DNA of 64,000 bases from Hofstenia miamia (lineage: Eukaryota; Xenacoelomorpha; Acoela): NCBI GenBank assembly GCA_004352715.1, contig SCFE01000066.1, positions 791,540 to 855,539 of the forward strand, in the 5' to 3' direction. Below the pieces are notes generated by a model. That model saw only the letters and a program-made list of their open reading frames with translations, was not told the origin of the DNA and did no database searches. The position numbers and the translations under genes were made by a program. Of this stretch, positions 38,641-51,600 are shown in pieces. Within the stretch, counting starts at the first letter, position 1; each line of letters opens with the position of its first letter.

Positions 38641-41500
38641 AATGCAAAAGTACCGTAATATATTGATAGTTATACTTATTACAGCTTCTTTACTTATTAC
38701 ACTTAATTCTTACTATTTTCCAAGTCTAAAACTTTATTGAAGCAAATTATGTATTGAATATGCTAAAACATATATTTTTATATTTCTGTCCACTATTGTA
38801 TAATTTTATAGTGGTATGTTACTCATTACAAAGAAATTGCACTATATTAGTGACGCTTTACATTTGTAGTGTGCTACACCCAACTGTGTTGACAATAATA
38901 TTTGAATGAAAAATGCGAAATGAGCATGCCAATCACTGTGAGTTTATTCATTAAAAATAACCGACGCTTGCAAATTTGTGTATAAACCATAATAGCATTC
39001 ACAATATAAGGTACTATATCCCGATAATCATCCATGTTTAATGACATAAAATATGAATAGTATTAATTTACTTTGCTATTTTGTAATTGATGTAACACGA
39101 GTTGCAATTTTTTGTTATAAAGGCAAGCGTTTTCAAGGAATATCGATGTCAATTATCTCTGGAGCGTGCTGACCGTGTAGTTGTGAAGACGGCCTAAGAC
39201 TCAATGTTCTCTCCATGTCATTAGAACGTACAATTATGTTTATATAAATTAATGAACTTCGTGATTGGCAATACTGCCGGAAATCACTATTACAATCGGA
39301 AAAGACAGTAAATAAAAGGATAATTTTCTTGCGTGTTTGTTCTACGTAAAAAGGGACATTTGTGACTATGATCGGACACCTGTGTTAAAAAGTCAATTGA
39401 CTAGGTATTCCGATCTGATACTTCTGAGAAACTTCTACCAAGACTATAATCAATTTATTTCATAATTTGATTTTGATTATATTATTTGTTTTTCACTTAT
39501 GCATATTTCCTTCTCTCTACTGGATATATGCGAGATAGTTATTATAATTGAAGTTAAGAATTCTGAAGATGAACTACAAAATAGTCATCTGCATTAACTT
39601 TTGCTGCAAAACTGTTTCCGATAGTTAGAGTTGCTAGTTTTATAAAGCGTATTTAAAAAATCATGACGGTATATAAACATATTTTAAGAAAGGATAAAGC
39701 ATAGTAATACTAGCGCAGTCTCACAAAGTAAGGGAATAGATTATCTTTAAGCTAATCGTATACAGCTTACTGCATAAATGTCAGTTTCTAGCCTAATAAA
39801 CTATGAATTTGTTTCTGATGCTAAATTTAATCATATTACTTGATAAATCAAGGTACTTGAGTAACCTTAATGGATAAAACCAGGTCATGTTTTGCTAAAT
39901 CAGGCTAGCAACAACGCGTGCTTCTCTGAAGATCCCATTAACAACATTGTCCCGATGTAATCAAATAAAAAGATTCATGAAAGTTTTTGCAGACATCTAA
40001 TATATGGCGAAATGACTATCTGTGAAAATAAGTACTAGCCTAGATCCTGCTTGATTCCATTGCTAAACATAAAATATCATATAAATGGGGTTGCAACTGA
40101 AGCTAGATATTCCCGATAAGCTCGATATTCAAATACAAGGAAAATTTAAATGTATTAATTAAACATGAATGCGGTAATTGCTTGCCCATTAAACAACTTA
40201 TGATAATCCAAATTTTATGTTTTTCAATTTTTGCTTGTATTTGATCAGGAATATTGAGCTGCAGTCATAACAGCAATAAATTTCTGCTTTTCCTATCAAG
40301 TTTTTATCTTGTATAATTTCACTTATTAAATTTTGAATTTGTAAGTTGCGTTTTTCTATTTAAGTGCAATTTGCATTTACATTAATGCAGAAATACAGAT
40401 GTCTTTCAAACAAAAAGCTAGCAATATATCTAAAAAATAATTTACCTATTGTGTTAAAAGTTATGCGTTGGGAAACCAGTCTTTTAAAATATATTTCTTA
40501 ATTGTGGATAATTTTAAAGCAATGTTTATAGTGCTGTTTTATACAAAAACTATTAATAAATAAACATTGTCTATCAAATTTTGAGCTCCTAATATTTATC
40601 ATTATTGAAGTCCAAATTTCATTGTTAAATATTAGCAAGCAATATTAATAAGCTCTACATTTCAAATCTGCTTAAAATAAATTTTTTTACCACATTTCTA
40701 TTATATGGTGGTGGCGTGGTGTTCTTGCAATGACCATGGAATCCCTTTGATGTTACATCAATTAAAATAACAAGGATTGTTTGAATTTCTTTAATCACAA
40801 TTGCATTGATTACTCGTGAGAAAGGAATGCAAAACACTATCCCTTTGTGAGTAATCATGCGACGCCAGCTTTTCTGCACATAGAAGACGGGTGGTGGGAA
40901 AGTATGTCGATCCTTATAACAAAGTGAGGAATCAAAAATGCTCAACTACTTATTTTCTGATTAATGTACAGTAATATAATTTCCAAACTATGTCAAGTGC
41001 AATGTTACAAAAAGTGAACTAATCACCATTGATTCAATACTTGTATTCGTGATACACAAGGAAACGTTTTAAAAATTTTTCATTAGGTATACTTAATACA
41101 CAATGCACTTAACCACAATATAGTCAAGTACAACTAAAATCAACGATTTAAGTGATTCTTGTCATATTTATGAATTTTTAAAATATGCAAAAATGCGAAC
41201 TTCATGAAATAATATATAAAAATTTTCTATACTTGGTATTTCTTTTTTACATTTCAAGTCCTCATTCGTTGAACTATGATTGGTAGAAAAGTGAAATATG
41301 AAATTGATGTCATTTTGAAACTAAATGCAAGACTGAAAATTTCAATTTCCTTTCAAATCCCTCAACCGGAAAAGGCGTTTCTTGTTCTTAAATGTGCACA
41401 AACGGAATTTGACAATTGTTTAACGTGCATTTTGCAAAAAATTAAAAAACGAATCACTTTAAAGAAAGTCCATAGTAAGCTGCAATGGTATATTCATGAC
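38641..41500. other. Non-coding stretch
   Basis: AT-rich. The most coding-looking frame (minus, 40945-40655, 96 codons) has no recognised motif and was not called. Confidence 0.4.
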
Positions 41501-41509
41501 GGATGAGGG

Positions 41510-42020
41510 GATTATGGCAAACGAAGAGTTCCTGTAAATCATTCAGAAGAGTCAACGTTCTACATTATCTGTTTGGCATGTCTTAATAAGACTATTTTAC
41601 ATTACGCCTTCGAACCACAATTAGTTGCCATTTACATTGCAATGCAATAGAAGATAATTGGCAAAGTTCGCAAACATGGCATCTGTGATAATAAAAACCC
41701 ACATTAGTTTCTTTAGCATCAGCTGTCTATGATGCTGTCTTTGAATGAGTAACAGTTGATGCTGAGGCGTGTCTCGCTTGTTTAATGGATAAATTGAGTA
41801 AGAGAAGGTTCGCGTGATTTTATTTTTCAACAGGATTAGACAGTTTATGAACACAACACTAGCAGACAGATAGTGAACGCTCTGAGCAAGAAAATTACGT
41901 TTTCTGCCCTCTCAGATCATCTAATCTCACAACTTGTGATTTCTTTTTTAGGGGATTTGTAAAGGAATCGTTCAAAGTGTTTCTCATTTCAATAAATGCT
42001 TTGTATTATATGCTTTCTGA
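41510..42020 (+). pseudogene. Mariner-type transposase relic
   Basis: Plus-strand frames give QRSTLSVWHVLIRLFYITP at about 41548-41605, comparable to the S-x-x-SVWRVLH-x-x-LLHPY segment of DDE_3-type mariners. Then comes FFNRI / FQQD near 41825 (compare FQQDGAPPH). Finally PLRSSNLTTCDFFFRGFVKE near 41911-41970 is a close match to the WPPRSPDLTPCDFFLWGYLKD motif that carries the third catalytic acidic residue. Several frameshifts and stops; the central part is missing. This is a different lineage from the relic at 35.75-36.33 kb. Confidence 0.6.
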
Positions 42021-42597
42021 ATAATCTATATTAGTTTTTATATTCTTAATAGTTTTTGAGATATTCAATATCGAAATCTACACAAGTCTTCTGGAATATC
42101 CTATAAATTTAAATAACATTTATAATTTAATCCAATGTATTTGAAGCACTTCTGACATCCTCGAATTTTTTTCACAAGTAATTTGTCTATTAAAGTCTTT
42201 TGTTATTATTTAGTAATCGTCATGCAAAAAGCCGCTATTTATTATATTTTTAAATTAAATTAAATGCAATTCTATTTTGAAAGGTCAACAGCATCATCAA
42301 TACAACGCAAACAATAAAAAGACATCTAAAACTATTACTAAAATTATAAAATTTATAAATATACTAGATAACAAATGTTATGAAGCTCAAAACACAAAAC
42401 GCATTCTCATTATGTCACAGAATTAAAAAGAAGCAAAGCAGATAAAGGTTAGGAACTGATAGCTGCTAATCGAAGAGTATTTATATCGTTTATAATATTT
42501 TGTTCAAAATAACCTATAGCTAACTTCTAATTAATCTTGTTTCAATTTCAATGAATTCAGAATGTAATATTTTTCTTGTTATTTGAAAATTTAATTT

Positions 42598-42612
42598 AGG
42601 TTTTGTTTTAGT
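42598..42612 (+). promoter_or_regulatory. Splice acceptor one base before start codon (5' UTR or spliced-leader site)
   Basis: The pyrimidine-rich run TTTTGTTTTAG ends at 42611 and the ATG begins at 42613. The mature mRNA must therefore receive its 5' end by cis-splicing of an upstream UTR exon or by trans-splicing of a leader. Confidence 0.5.
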
Positions 42613-45600
42613 ATGTCAGATGTCAAAAGTGGAGATGTAGGCGTTTTTCATGGAAACATTTTTATACCTCATTTAGAGTAAGTTTTAATTATATGTGCCT
42701 GCATTATATATTTCTTTGATTTATAATGTAAATTAATACCAAACGTTTTATTCTTGTCAAAACTAGCGTGCTCTCATATAAATCTAACAATCTCTGTATT
42801 AATTTGTCAGAGCTTATTGTTTTAGTTTTGATATATTTTAACTACGGTTTATTGAAATTTCCATTGCATAGTCTGTATTCTAACAATTGGTGCTAATATT
42901 TACTCACATTTACATTGTTTTTAAATCGTTATTTTTTCTACCCTTCGTTTTTGGTAAAAACAATCCAATATAGAATATCCGCAATACGAAGCGGTCGCAT
43001 ACATCACAAAACAACGGTCACTTTGGAGAACTTGCCTTTGTTCTTTTGAAATTGCAAATAGACATTCTTTAAGTGATCTGGCATCATTTTCATGGCACGA
43101 CTGCAAATAGTACATACTTGTGCACTTCCATATTGTTTTTCTTTGAAGACTTTATTAGATTCATTTCGACATTTCGTATTAAATTTTTGTGAGGTATCTT
43201 CAAGATATTGCTTCAATATTTCATCAATTAATAAATAAAAGCCTTCAGCATCCATCACTAGAACCAATACATCTATTTGCCAACCGTTAATTTTTTTATA
43301 TTGGATAATTCAATGATAAGTATATATAATATTCTGTTTTAGTGATTTTAATAGTTCTGACGAGCTGTGTGAGAGTGAAGCTGGATTTGCTTCGAGTACT
43401 CTCCGACAATCAAATGAAGCGGGTACTGATATTACGAATATTACCGCCATGACAGAACCTATTGCTACTCCCATACCCGATACACTGTTAGCCATTTATA
43501 TTTTTTATTTTATATTATGAATGTTATCAAATTTTATACAACATTTTAATTTAAATGAGCAATCAATCAGGGTGTCCGCGCTGCCTGGAAATCTGGAACT
43601 TCCTTGAACTGCCTTTAGTACCTGGAACTGCCTGGAAATTCAATTTTTTATATTCAAATTTATTCTCTTATCTAAATGTGTTCTTTTTTGGTTGCATTCC
43701 TTGTCTTGATCATATATATGTATATAATGCATTATTTGCAGTTTTATCAATTCCAAAATTTCAACGTCTAGTACATCTAATTGACTTGCTAACAACAGCC
43801 ATAATTGTCTTCTGGCTTTCTACTGTAAATTTTTGTACTATGCCATTTAAATATGTGGCGCTAATGTACTACTAAGTTCTAATAAAGTTGTCACTGGACT
43901 AGCAAATTTGTTAGGAATAGGTTCCTTATCAACAGTTGAAATTGCTCTAGCAACTCTATTGTCTAGCCATCTTGTTAAGAACTACTATATAGATATTTCC
44001 ACGTGGCTGGAAATTTGCCTTTTCCAATGCTGCCTTTTTGCACCATTCCCAATAGACACATTTCTTGAAGTAAGTTTATCAAACGTACGGCGATTTAAAA
44101 ATTATTATTTTTTCACAAGATACTGTTTAAATTTGCCATCTTCCTATAGAAGATTGTCAGCATCACTATGAAATGCATCTGCATTAGGGGAGGTACTTTA
44201 TATTTTTTTAAGAAATTTATATTTTACGTTTCATCATAATACAAGAAATTGTTATTAGAACATGTCAGTAGTAGGAAATCAATATTAAAGTTTAAGAAAT
44301 TTTTCCCACCATTCGAATTGAAGTTTTTCCTAACTTTCCCATTAGCAACCACCATTAAAAAAACCAGCCTGACTATTGCTTGATAATGTATAATTTTGTA
44401 ACCCAACAACAGATAGAATAGTTTATATTGTCTACTTAAAATTAGTGCTCGCTTTCATGTATTGCTTCTAATAGCTCTATATTTACCTGAGTTTGCATAA
44501 ACATTGGGAATGGGAAGAATTTGAAGGGCTTGAAAAATTTGTTCGAAAATATGTAAAAATGTTTGGTATCTTTCATGTAGAACAGCAAATTTTATGCATT
44601 TCTTGTATAACATTGATTATGCTAATATACTCTAAAAGGAAAAGTCTATCCGCAAGAAAATTGTTCAATCTTGTCCTTCATTACAAGTAGCCCGATGAAA
44701 TTCTAGAGCACAATTTGTGATTTTATTGCAGGAAAACAATTTGAACTAAGGTTTTCTAATGTGTTAATACATATTTCAATAGTCATTTAATGAAGAGTGT
44801 AACTTATTTGAAAATCACTGTTTAGATATTGATGCCAAAATTAATACAAACAAAGCCACATGTTGTGAATGTGGAATAAAAATTGTACAAAAATAGCTTC
44901 CATCACACCTGGAACTAGACTCTACAGTAAATTTTCATGATTTTTTATGCAATTTCAAAATATTTTAATTTGCGTTGAGGTATATTACAAAATTGCAAAT
45001 TCAAAATCTTTACATAGTTTTTTCTATTTACTTTTTGGGTTTGGTGGGGAAGTTTTTGGGCAATATATCTAAGAGGTGTTGTTTTCCATCTGTAGAAGTA
45101 TAAAATCGTGTCATTACGCTAGGGAAATATAAGGTTATAGAATAGTACTACTCCTAACCTGTATTTACTCACCAGTATGATGTTTCCAACCTTATTTCTC
45201 TTCAAAAATATCAAACATCTAATTTTGGAATCAAGAAAATGAATCATAAACTTTTCGGACAATAAAATTTACTAGTAAGAGTGTCCCAGTGGTTAGTGCT
45301 TTTCTACTCCCTTTTAGCAAATTCAATGTAAGAATGTTCCAATGTTCCACCCTTTTATCTACTTCAATAACATTGCCGTTTCTCTAATAAAAATGTTGTT
45401 TAAATACATATAGATCCTGTAGTGATTTACAAAATATTAATTTGTCTGATTTAAGTGGTTTTCCAATTATTGTGTCCTAGAAATTTTCATCTGTAGTAAT
45501 TATGTTTATCTCATTTTAATTTTAATATCAACTGAACAAAATGAGTCCTTTGCAAAACAAAACATGTCTCTCTACATTTTAGCATTTCAATGATTAAAAT

Positions 45601-48600
45601 ACGAAGAACTATTTATGTATTGCAGGATTATATCTGATAGCCAGATGATTTACTCGTGGATGAAATTTAATCTAATGGAGTAATTTGCGATAATTTCATC
45701 CTGGAAATGGCTGGAAATTTAGAATTTAAGGTGTGTGCGGTCACCATATTACTGCCTGGAAATTGTTTTCAGTTCGGCCTGGAACTGTCTTGAACTGCCT
45801 GGAAATTGATATTTTGAAATGCTCGGACACCCTGTGAATGAACATATTTACAAGTTTTTTATATTTTAATATTAGTGTAGTGTCTTTTTTTGCTGAAAAA
45901 CAATAACTTAAAGTAAGAGGTCTCCTTAACTTTAAGTTTAAAAATTAATTTCTATTGCTAAAACTTTAAACGCCTATGCCGCGCGACTCTGACTATTGTC
46001 TAGTGGTAAACTATATTTTGGAAGCGTCGTAACATTTTTCGCTTTTTGAAATCTGATGTTAAATGTTTAGCAATTTCGCTAGTATCTTTTTAGGAATTCT
46101 TATCTTTCACTATTAATTTTTAAAGCTCTCTTATTTGCGCCTCGTAGTGATTATTTCTGTGTCGTTTAAAGTAAATGCTTCTTATATCCAACACACATTA
46201 GAAATGCGCCGAAAACTGCAACTAACATTTGTATCTGTAAATGATTGTTCATCAACTAAGCAAATTTACAAAAACCCTTGTACACAAACCAATATACGCA
46301 ATAAATGTACTTTTTTAGTTTAGATTTAGACATATATAATCACAAATCTACGCTCTAAGTACGAACTATGCAACTCATAGTACATTATTTTGCATCATTG
46401 TGTGCTATTTAAACATTGGATTTTTCAGTAAATATTCTACAAAATATAATTGCTATAAAAATGTTTATGAATTTCATATATGTGCAGTACCTTTCTAGCA
46501 GGTTTAATTTTTTAATCCAAACGATATCCGAATTTTATAAAATCTTTTAGAGCGTATCCAATTATTATGTAGAGGCATCTTGACAAAATTAAAATTCGAA
46601 TGGACCGCACAAACTACTTTGATTCAATATTATACTCATTTTACAATAGAAAATGGAAATTTGTGAATATCTCAGAGCAAAATTTTCAATCGCATTGTTT
46701 TTAGCATGAATCGTTTGCTATGTACTTAAAAGTGCGTCAAATAATTTAATAAAGGTTATGAGTGATAACATAATCTGCTTCCGTCATCGATTGATTTTTC
46801 ATTAAAATGAAATTACTTCTTAGGAAAGCTAAACATTCTTCCATGGAAACAACAAATTTTCAGTCAAATATAAGGGTCTTATTCAGTTTATTATTTTATT
46901 TTTATACATTGAATTTTCCTATTTACGTGGTTGTGAGTTTAATGAATTATGGCTTTTATTAATTATCAATTCTTTGGAAAATACTGATCAATTTTTATTT
47001 ATCTCAGAATTTGAATAGTCTTGTACTCGCGTTTTTAGTGACTGCTATTCTTGTCAAGAGTCTTCCAATTCCTTCTTTTCTCTCCACGAAAAGGAGGAAG
47101 TGCCTCTAAAAGACTTAACTGATGTTTCAATTGAATCTGGATTGTTCAGGTACTACCATTGGCTTTTTCAACTTATCCGTTGTATTTTAGAAATATATAC
47201 AGGTATGAATGCATGTAATTGAGATTAGATTTTTAGTATCTGTTCATTGTTCATTTCATCTTTTTTTAGCAGATTGTTAATGCTATCCATTTAGTCGTGA
47301 TACAAATCATTCCAACGCTCACAATTGTCTTTTTGCTGAATCACAAGCACAGGTAGGTTTTTTATTTAAGCTTAGAGGGTAATAAACTTCCTTTAATATC
47401 CATGAAATGTTACAACATCGTGCTCGTAATTTATTTTTCTAGTAACTTTTCAATCAATTTCTTCGGTAAAAACATTGCGCTTGAATTTTTTATTTAGGTG
47501 GAGCAACTGCGACAACGAATCGAAGAGGTAAAATAATTTTATCAATATAACTATATGACATCGCTTCCACTTTAAATGCTATTTTTACTGTGTAAACTTA
47601 CATGTAATTTGTCATTAAATTTCAAATTTTCTCAATGAAATTAAAAGTGAAATCTTGTCTTTGTTAACAAAAAAATGTATTCATAGATAATATAGTAAAC
47701 AATGTAATGTTTGGACATTATTAACTTTGTTTATGGAGTTTTTTAGGCTTATAAACTGTGTGCAAATCAGAAATCAGAGTTTGGTGCTCAAATAAACGAA
47801 CTTTCCTCTCAACTAGCGTCGCTATCTAATGTGTTCTCGTAAGTGTTATTTAACGAACGTTTCAAAGCCTTCTTTAGTAATCAAGACAGTGGGGATAGTT
47901 GTAAGGATTCTTCTATGCAGGTATTTGTTGTATAAGTGATTATTGTTTGCATGATTAATTCTTTTCAGTTTGGTGCCGTCTTGTCTTTATGAAATTAATA
48001 TATATCTTATCATTCTAGAAAAGCGAGATCAATTGCATTTTTAATCTGGTGTATTGTCATAAAAGTAGTTGAACAAAAAACAGTCTTTTCCATTGCTAGA
48101 GACAGGAAACTTGTTTCTATATAACATCGTTGGCTGATTACAATGTATACATCTACAAAATAGTTCATTCTATTTAGTGAAATATATTCAATGTTTTAAC
48201 AGTGTACACTGGAGAATTTCTAAAGTCGTATTATTGCATATAATTATGAATTTTAAATTGGAGATTTTTATTGATTGTATGTGATTGCTAATCAACCTTA
48301 TGATCTTAGACTATTTCGAATGCGAATTCTCAGTTGGATTTTATTCGCTCACAGCTGACTGCTTTTCAAAAAACCTCTACTGTGTTGCGAGAATTTCTGT
48401 TGAAAGTCTGTTCTGCTTCTCCTGATGATGTGCAAACACTTCAGCAGATGGTAGATTACGTCACTGAGACCACCAGAGACTATCAATCTACTATAGAGAA
48501 ACTAAGTGTAATATATTTAATGTATTTAACAAATTTTTTGAAATATTACAGGGATTTCGATTTATTTAACTTACAAAGTTGCATCTGTTGTATTATTTAT

Positions 48601-51600
48601 TGCTTAGTATTGTTCACGGATCATTAAATTTAATGTTTCATTGCTTGGGACGTACTTATCTATCACCTTTGTGTAGAAAACCGAATTTAACGTTTCCGCT
48701 TAAATGTGTAACAGGTATAACTAGCACAGATGTAGGAAAATGTACAAACTCGAAAGTTTGCATGTAAATCATATGTACTACAGTTAATTACATTTATCAA
48801 ATTTTCCTTTGCAATTATCTATTTATTCCAATTTTGTAGACAGGCATGATGAAAATATCCCGAAAGCACTGTCAGCTTTTAACTTGTCCACAACTAAGCA
48901 AGGCTTCTTTCCATCTTCCCGTAAACGGCACGTTTTGTTAAGCATTTGTAGAGCATTTATATCTTGATCGGGTTAGCTTCTCAGTGGTTTTAGCACAACC
49001 ATCTCTATGCTTACAGCTCCAGATTGGTTTTTTCCCACCTCGAGAGGACGTCATCTGAACAAATTCATTTTTTCCTGTTTTGCAAAATTTCGAGTGTTTT
49101 CCTTGAGTATTGTGCCACGTCCGTTCTTTGGCATACGACTAATGCTTAGCCAATAATATTGACTCTCACTTTCCTTTGTGTATTTATATATTCCGTAACG
49201 GCTTTTTTAACAACATAGATAGTGTAGACTTCGAAATCTTATACAATTTCTGTCATTGAATCACTTCTTCTTTGTTTCACTGTGTGCATGATAGCGATAC
49301 TTGTGGGTTTTAAAAGTTGTGTGATATGTATTGTTATAAATGCAAGCAAATTGAGATATGCTGTTGCATTGGGAATTTAACCATAGAAAAATAAAAGTTA
49401 ATATCTGTGTTTAAGTGACATAGCAGAAAATATTACATTATTTATTTAATGTAAATATTAATGTAAATATTACTAGTATTTAATGATTACAAAGTTTTAT
49501 CGTACTATAAATATTTTACTACTACGAGTTCGCTTAACAGATTTTTATATTCGAAACGTGAAATTTTGTTAGTGGGCTGCGTAAATGTATTAACGCTTTT
49601 GCTAGCAAGTTAGTTAGTTTAAAATGAATAGTTGTTAGTATATTTGAATTTAGAATTCAAGGGGAGACCATAGGAATGAAGAATTTATCAATTTAAGGTA
49701 CGATTTGTTAGCCGCTATTTCATTTCAACATCTAGTGATTTTTAGTCATCTTCATTTCAGGTTTCTATTACAAAACTCTATCAAACTTTATTCCTAAAAC
49801 TATGAGTTTTTTATAAGTTCTTTAGGTTGGACAGCTTGAGGAAAGATTTTCAAAAGTCTCAACAAGATATCCGTTCACAGCTTGTAGATATTTCATCTGA
49901 AAATGAACTACTTCACAAAAAACTTAAGAATGAGAGGTATGTAACCGAAAACTATTTCGCCATACTTTGTACCATGTGATTAATTGGGGTAATTTGGTTA
50001 GGCATGTGTAACAGGGTATTGAAATTAAACACTATGCACGGACTTTACCACCATGTACTTACTCGAAAAATGCAAAAATAAGTTTGGTGTTTCTTCTCAA
50101 AAACCCAGTGCACAATTTTTACCTTCCACATTCTGTTAATTTTAGCAAGATGTTTTGTTAATTTCAGGAAAAATCTTTGTACGTTAAATTTGAGTTTCAT
50201 ATAATATCCAATTGCTATTGAATATTGATATCAGCATTCTTTCAATAGAAAATCTACCGTACAAAAAGGGATCTTGTAGTTTGAAAGCTTCATATTTTCC
50301 GTCAATATATGAACTTTCTGACTCAGGTGTTAAAAAAGTTTCTGCTTGTTAAAAAAATCCGATTATTTTGGCAGGTTTGCCCAATCTCAATATTATTAAA
50401 CCTGACTAAAAATAATCAAAAGATACTTGCACCAGTACATGGTGCTGCAGTTCATGCATATAAATTAAAAATGTTCTTGTCACACTTTAATATGTAATGT
50501 GTGTTTAAAAAATAACGATTCTCATCTCAATCAAACCGTCGAGGAATGAATAGGACTGGATGGTTGGTTATTGATGTATGAACATTACATTCTGGGTTTT
50601 GCTTATTTCTGTGCTCTTTAGATTTATTTTTCTAAATTTATGCTGCATTGACATTTTTATCCTGTTTGTTAAATGTTTTGTTTGTACATCTAACGAATGT
50701 GATTTTACTGCAAGGGCATATTTAGAAAAAACTATGAATCTGAAAAATTCAAAGACATCAATGAGCGATGTCGTCAACTAGAAGAAGAGCGTAATCAACT
50801 ACTTTCTAAGCTACAAGTAAGCTATTATCTGAGTCTACTATAAAATTTGAATTTGTATATTGTGCAGAAAGAATTGTTGACCTTGTGCTTAAAAATTCTT
50901 AGCTTTCTAGCATTCAAATGCAACCAAGGTGCATTAGCATTGTTTTGAAATTGAACTTTCTTGTATTGGTTCATAGTCGCAAAGCGTTTTCCACATTTTG
51001 AAACAATTTTCTCTAAGCCTATTTATTAGGTAATTTGGAAATAGCGGAATAGTGACAGATCTATTGGTGACATATCATAGTGAAAGATTGAACTAAAATG
51101 TATTGCTGTTTCTGAAAAATTTTATTTTGAAATTTATTCACATTATCCCCATAATTAAGGTTCAAATATTCATGAGTTGTTAGCAAAGGCTAACATCAAT
51201 TATTTATATTTCTGTTGATTGATTTCCCAAGTATCTTTGAGACTTTGCGAAGGTCAGAGGTCGTGGCACCAAAGTGGTTTCGAGTTTTCCAAATTCTAAA
51301 AAGTCATCACATATTTTCAAAGCATCAAGGGTAGTTTAGATTACAATATGCAGGGTACCCAGCCAAATATCATACAAATGAATGAAATTAGATAATATAT
51401 AGATAACATTTACGTTAATCAGAAACATTGTGATAAAACTTTTTATAATTTTTTTGGAAATTTTCTATTTATAACGAGGACAACCAGAATATGACCTAAG
51501 AAAATAAATAATATGAACTTACAATACCAATTTATTACTTTTTCATGACCTAATGATTTATTCAAAAAATATATCAAGGTATCAAAGATTTATTTATGCA

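Noticed and set aside
40655-40945. 96-codon minus-strand frame
   Set aside because: Composition is somewhat protein-like, but there is no motif, no splice context and no nearby exon; not supportable as a gene.
45285-45360. tRNA-like box A word (CCCAGTGGTTAGTGC) inside the hAT-like element
   Set aside because: No box B or cloverleaf can be found at the right distance.
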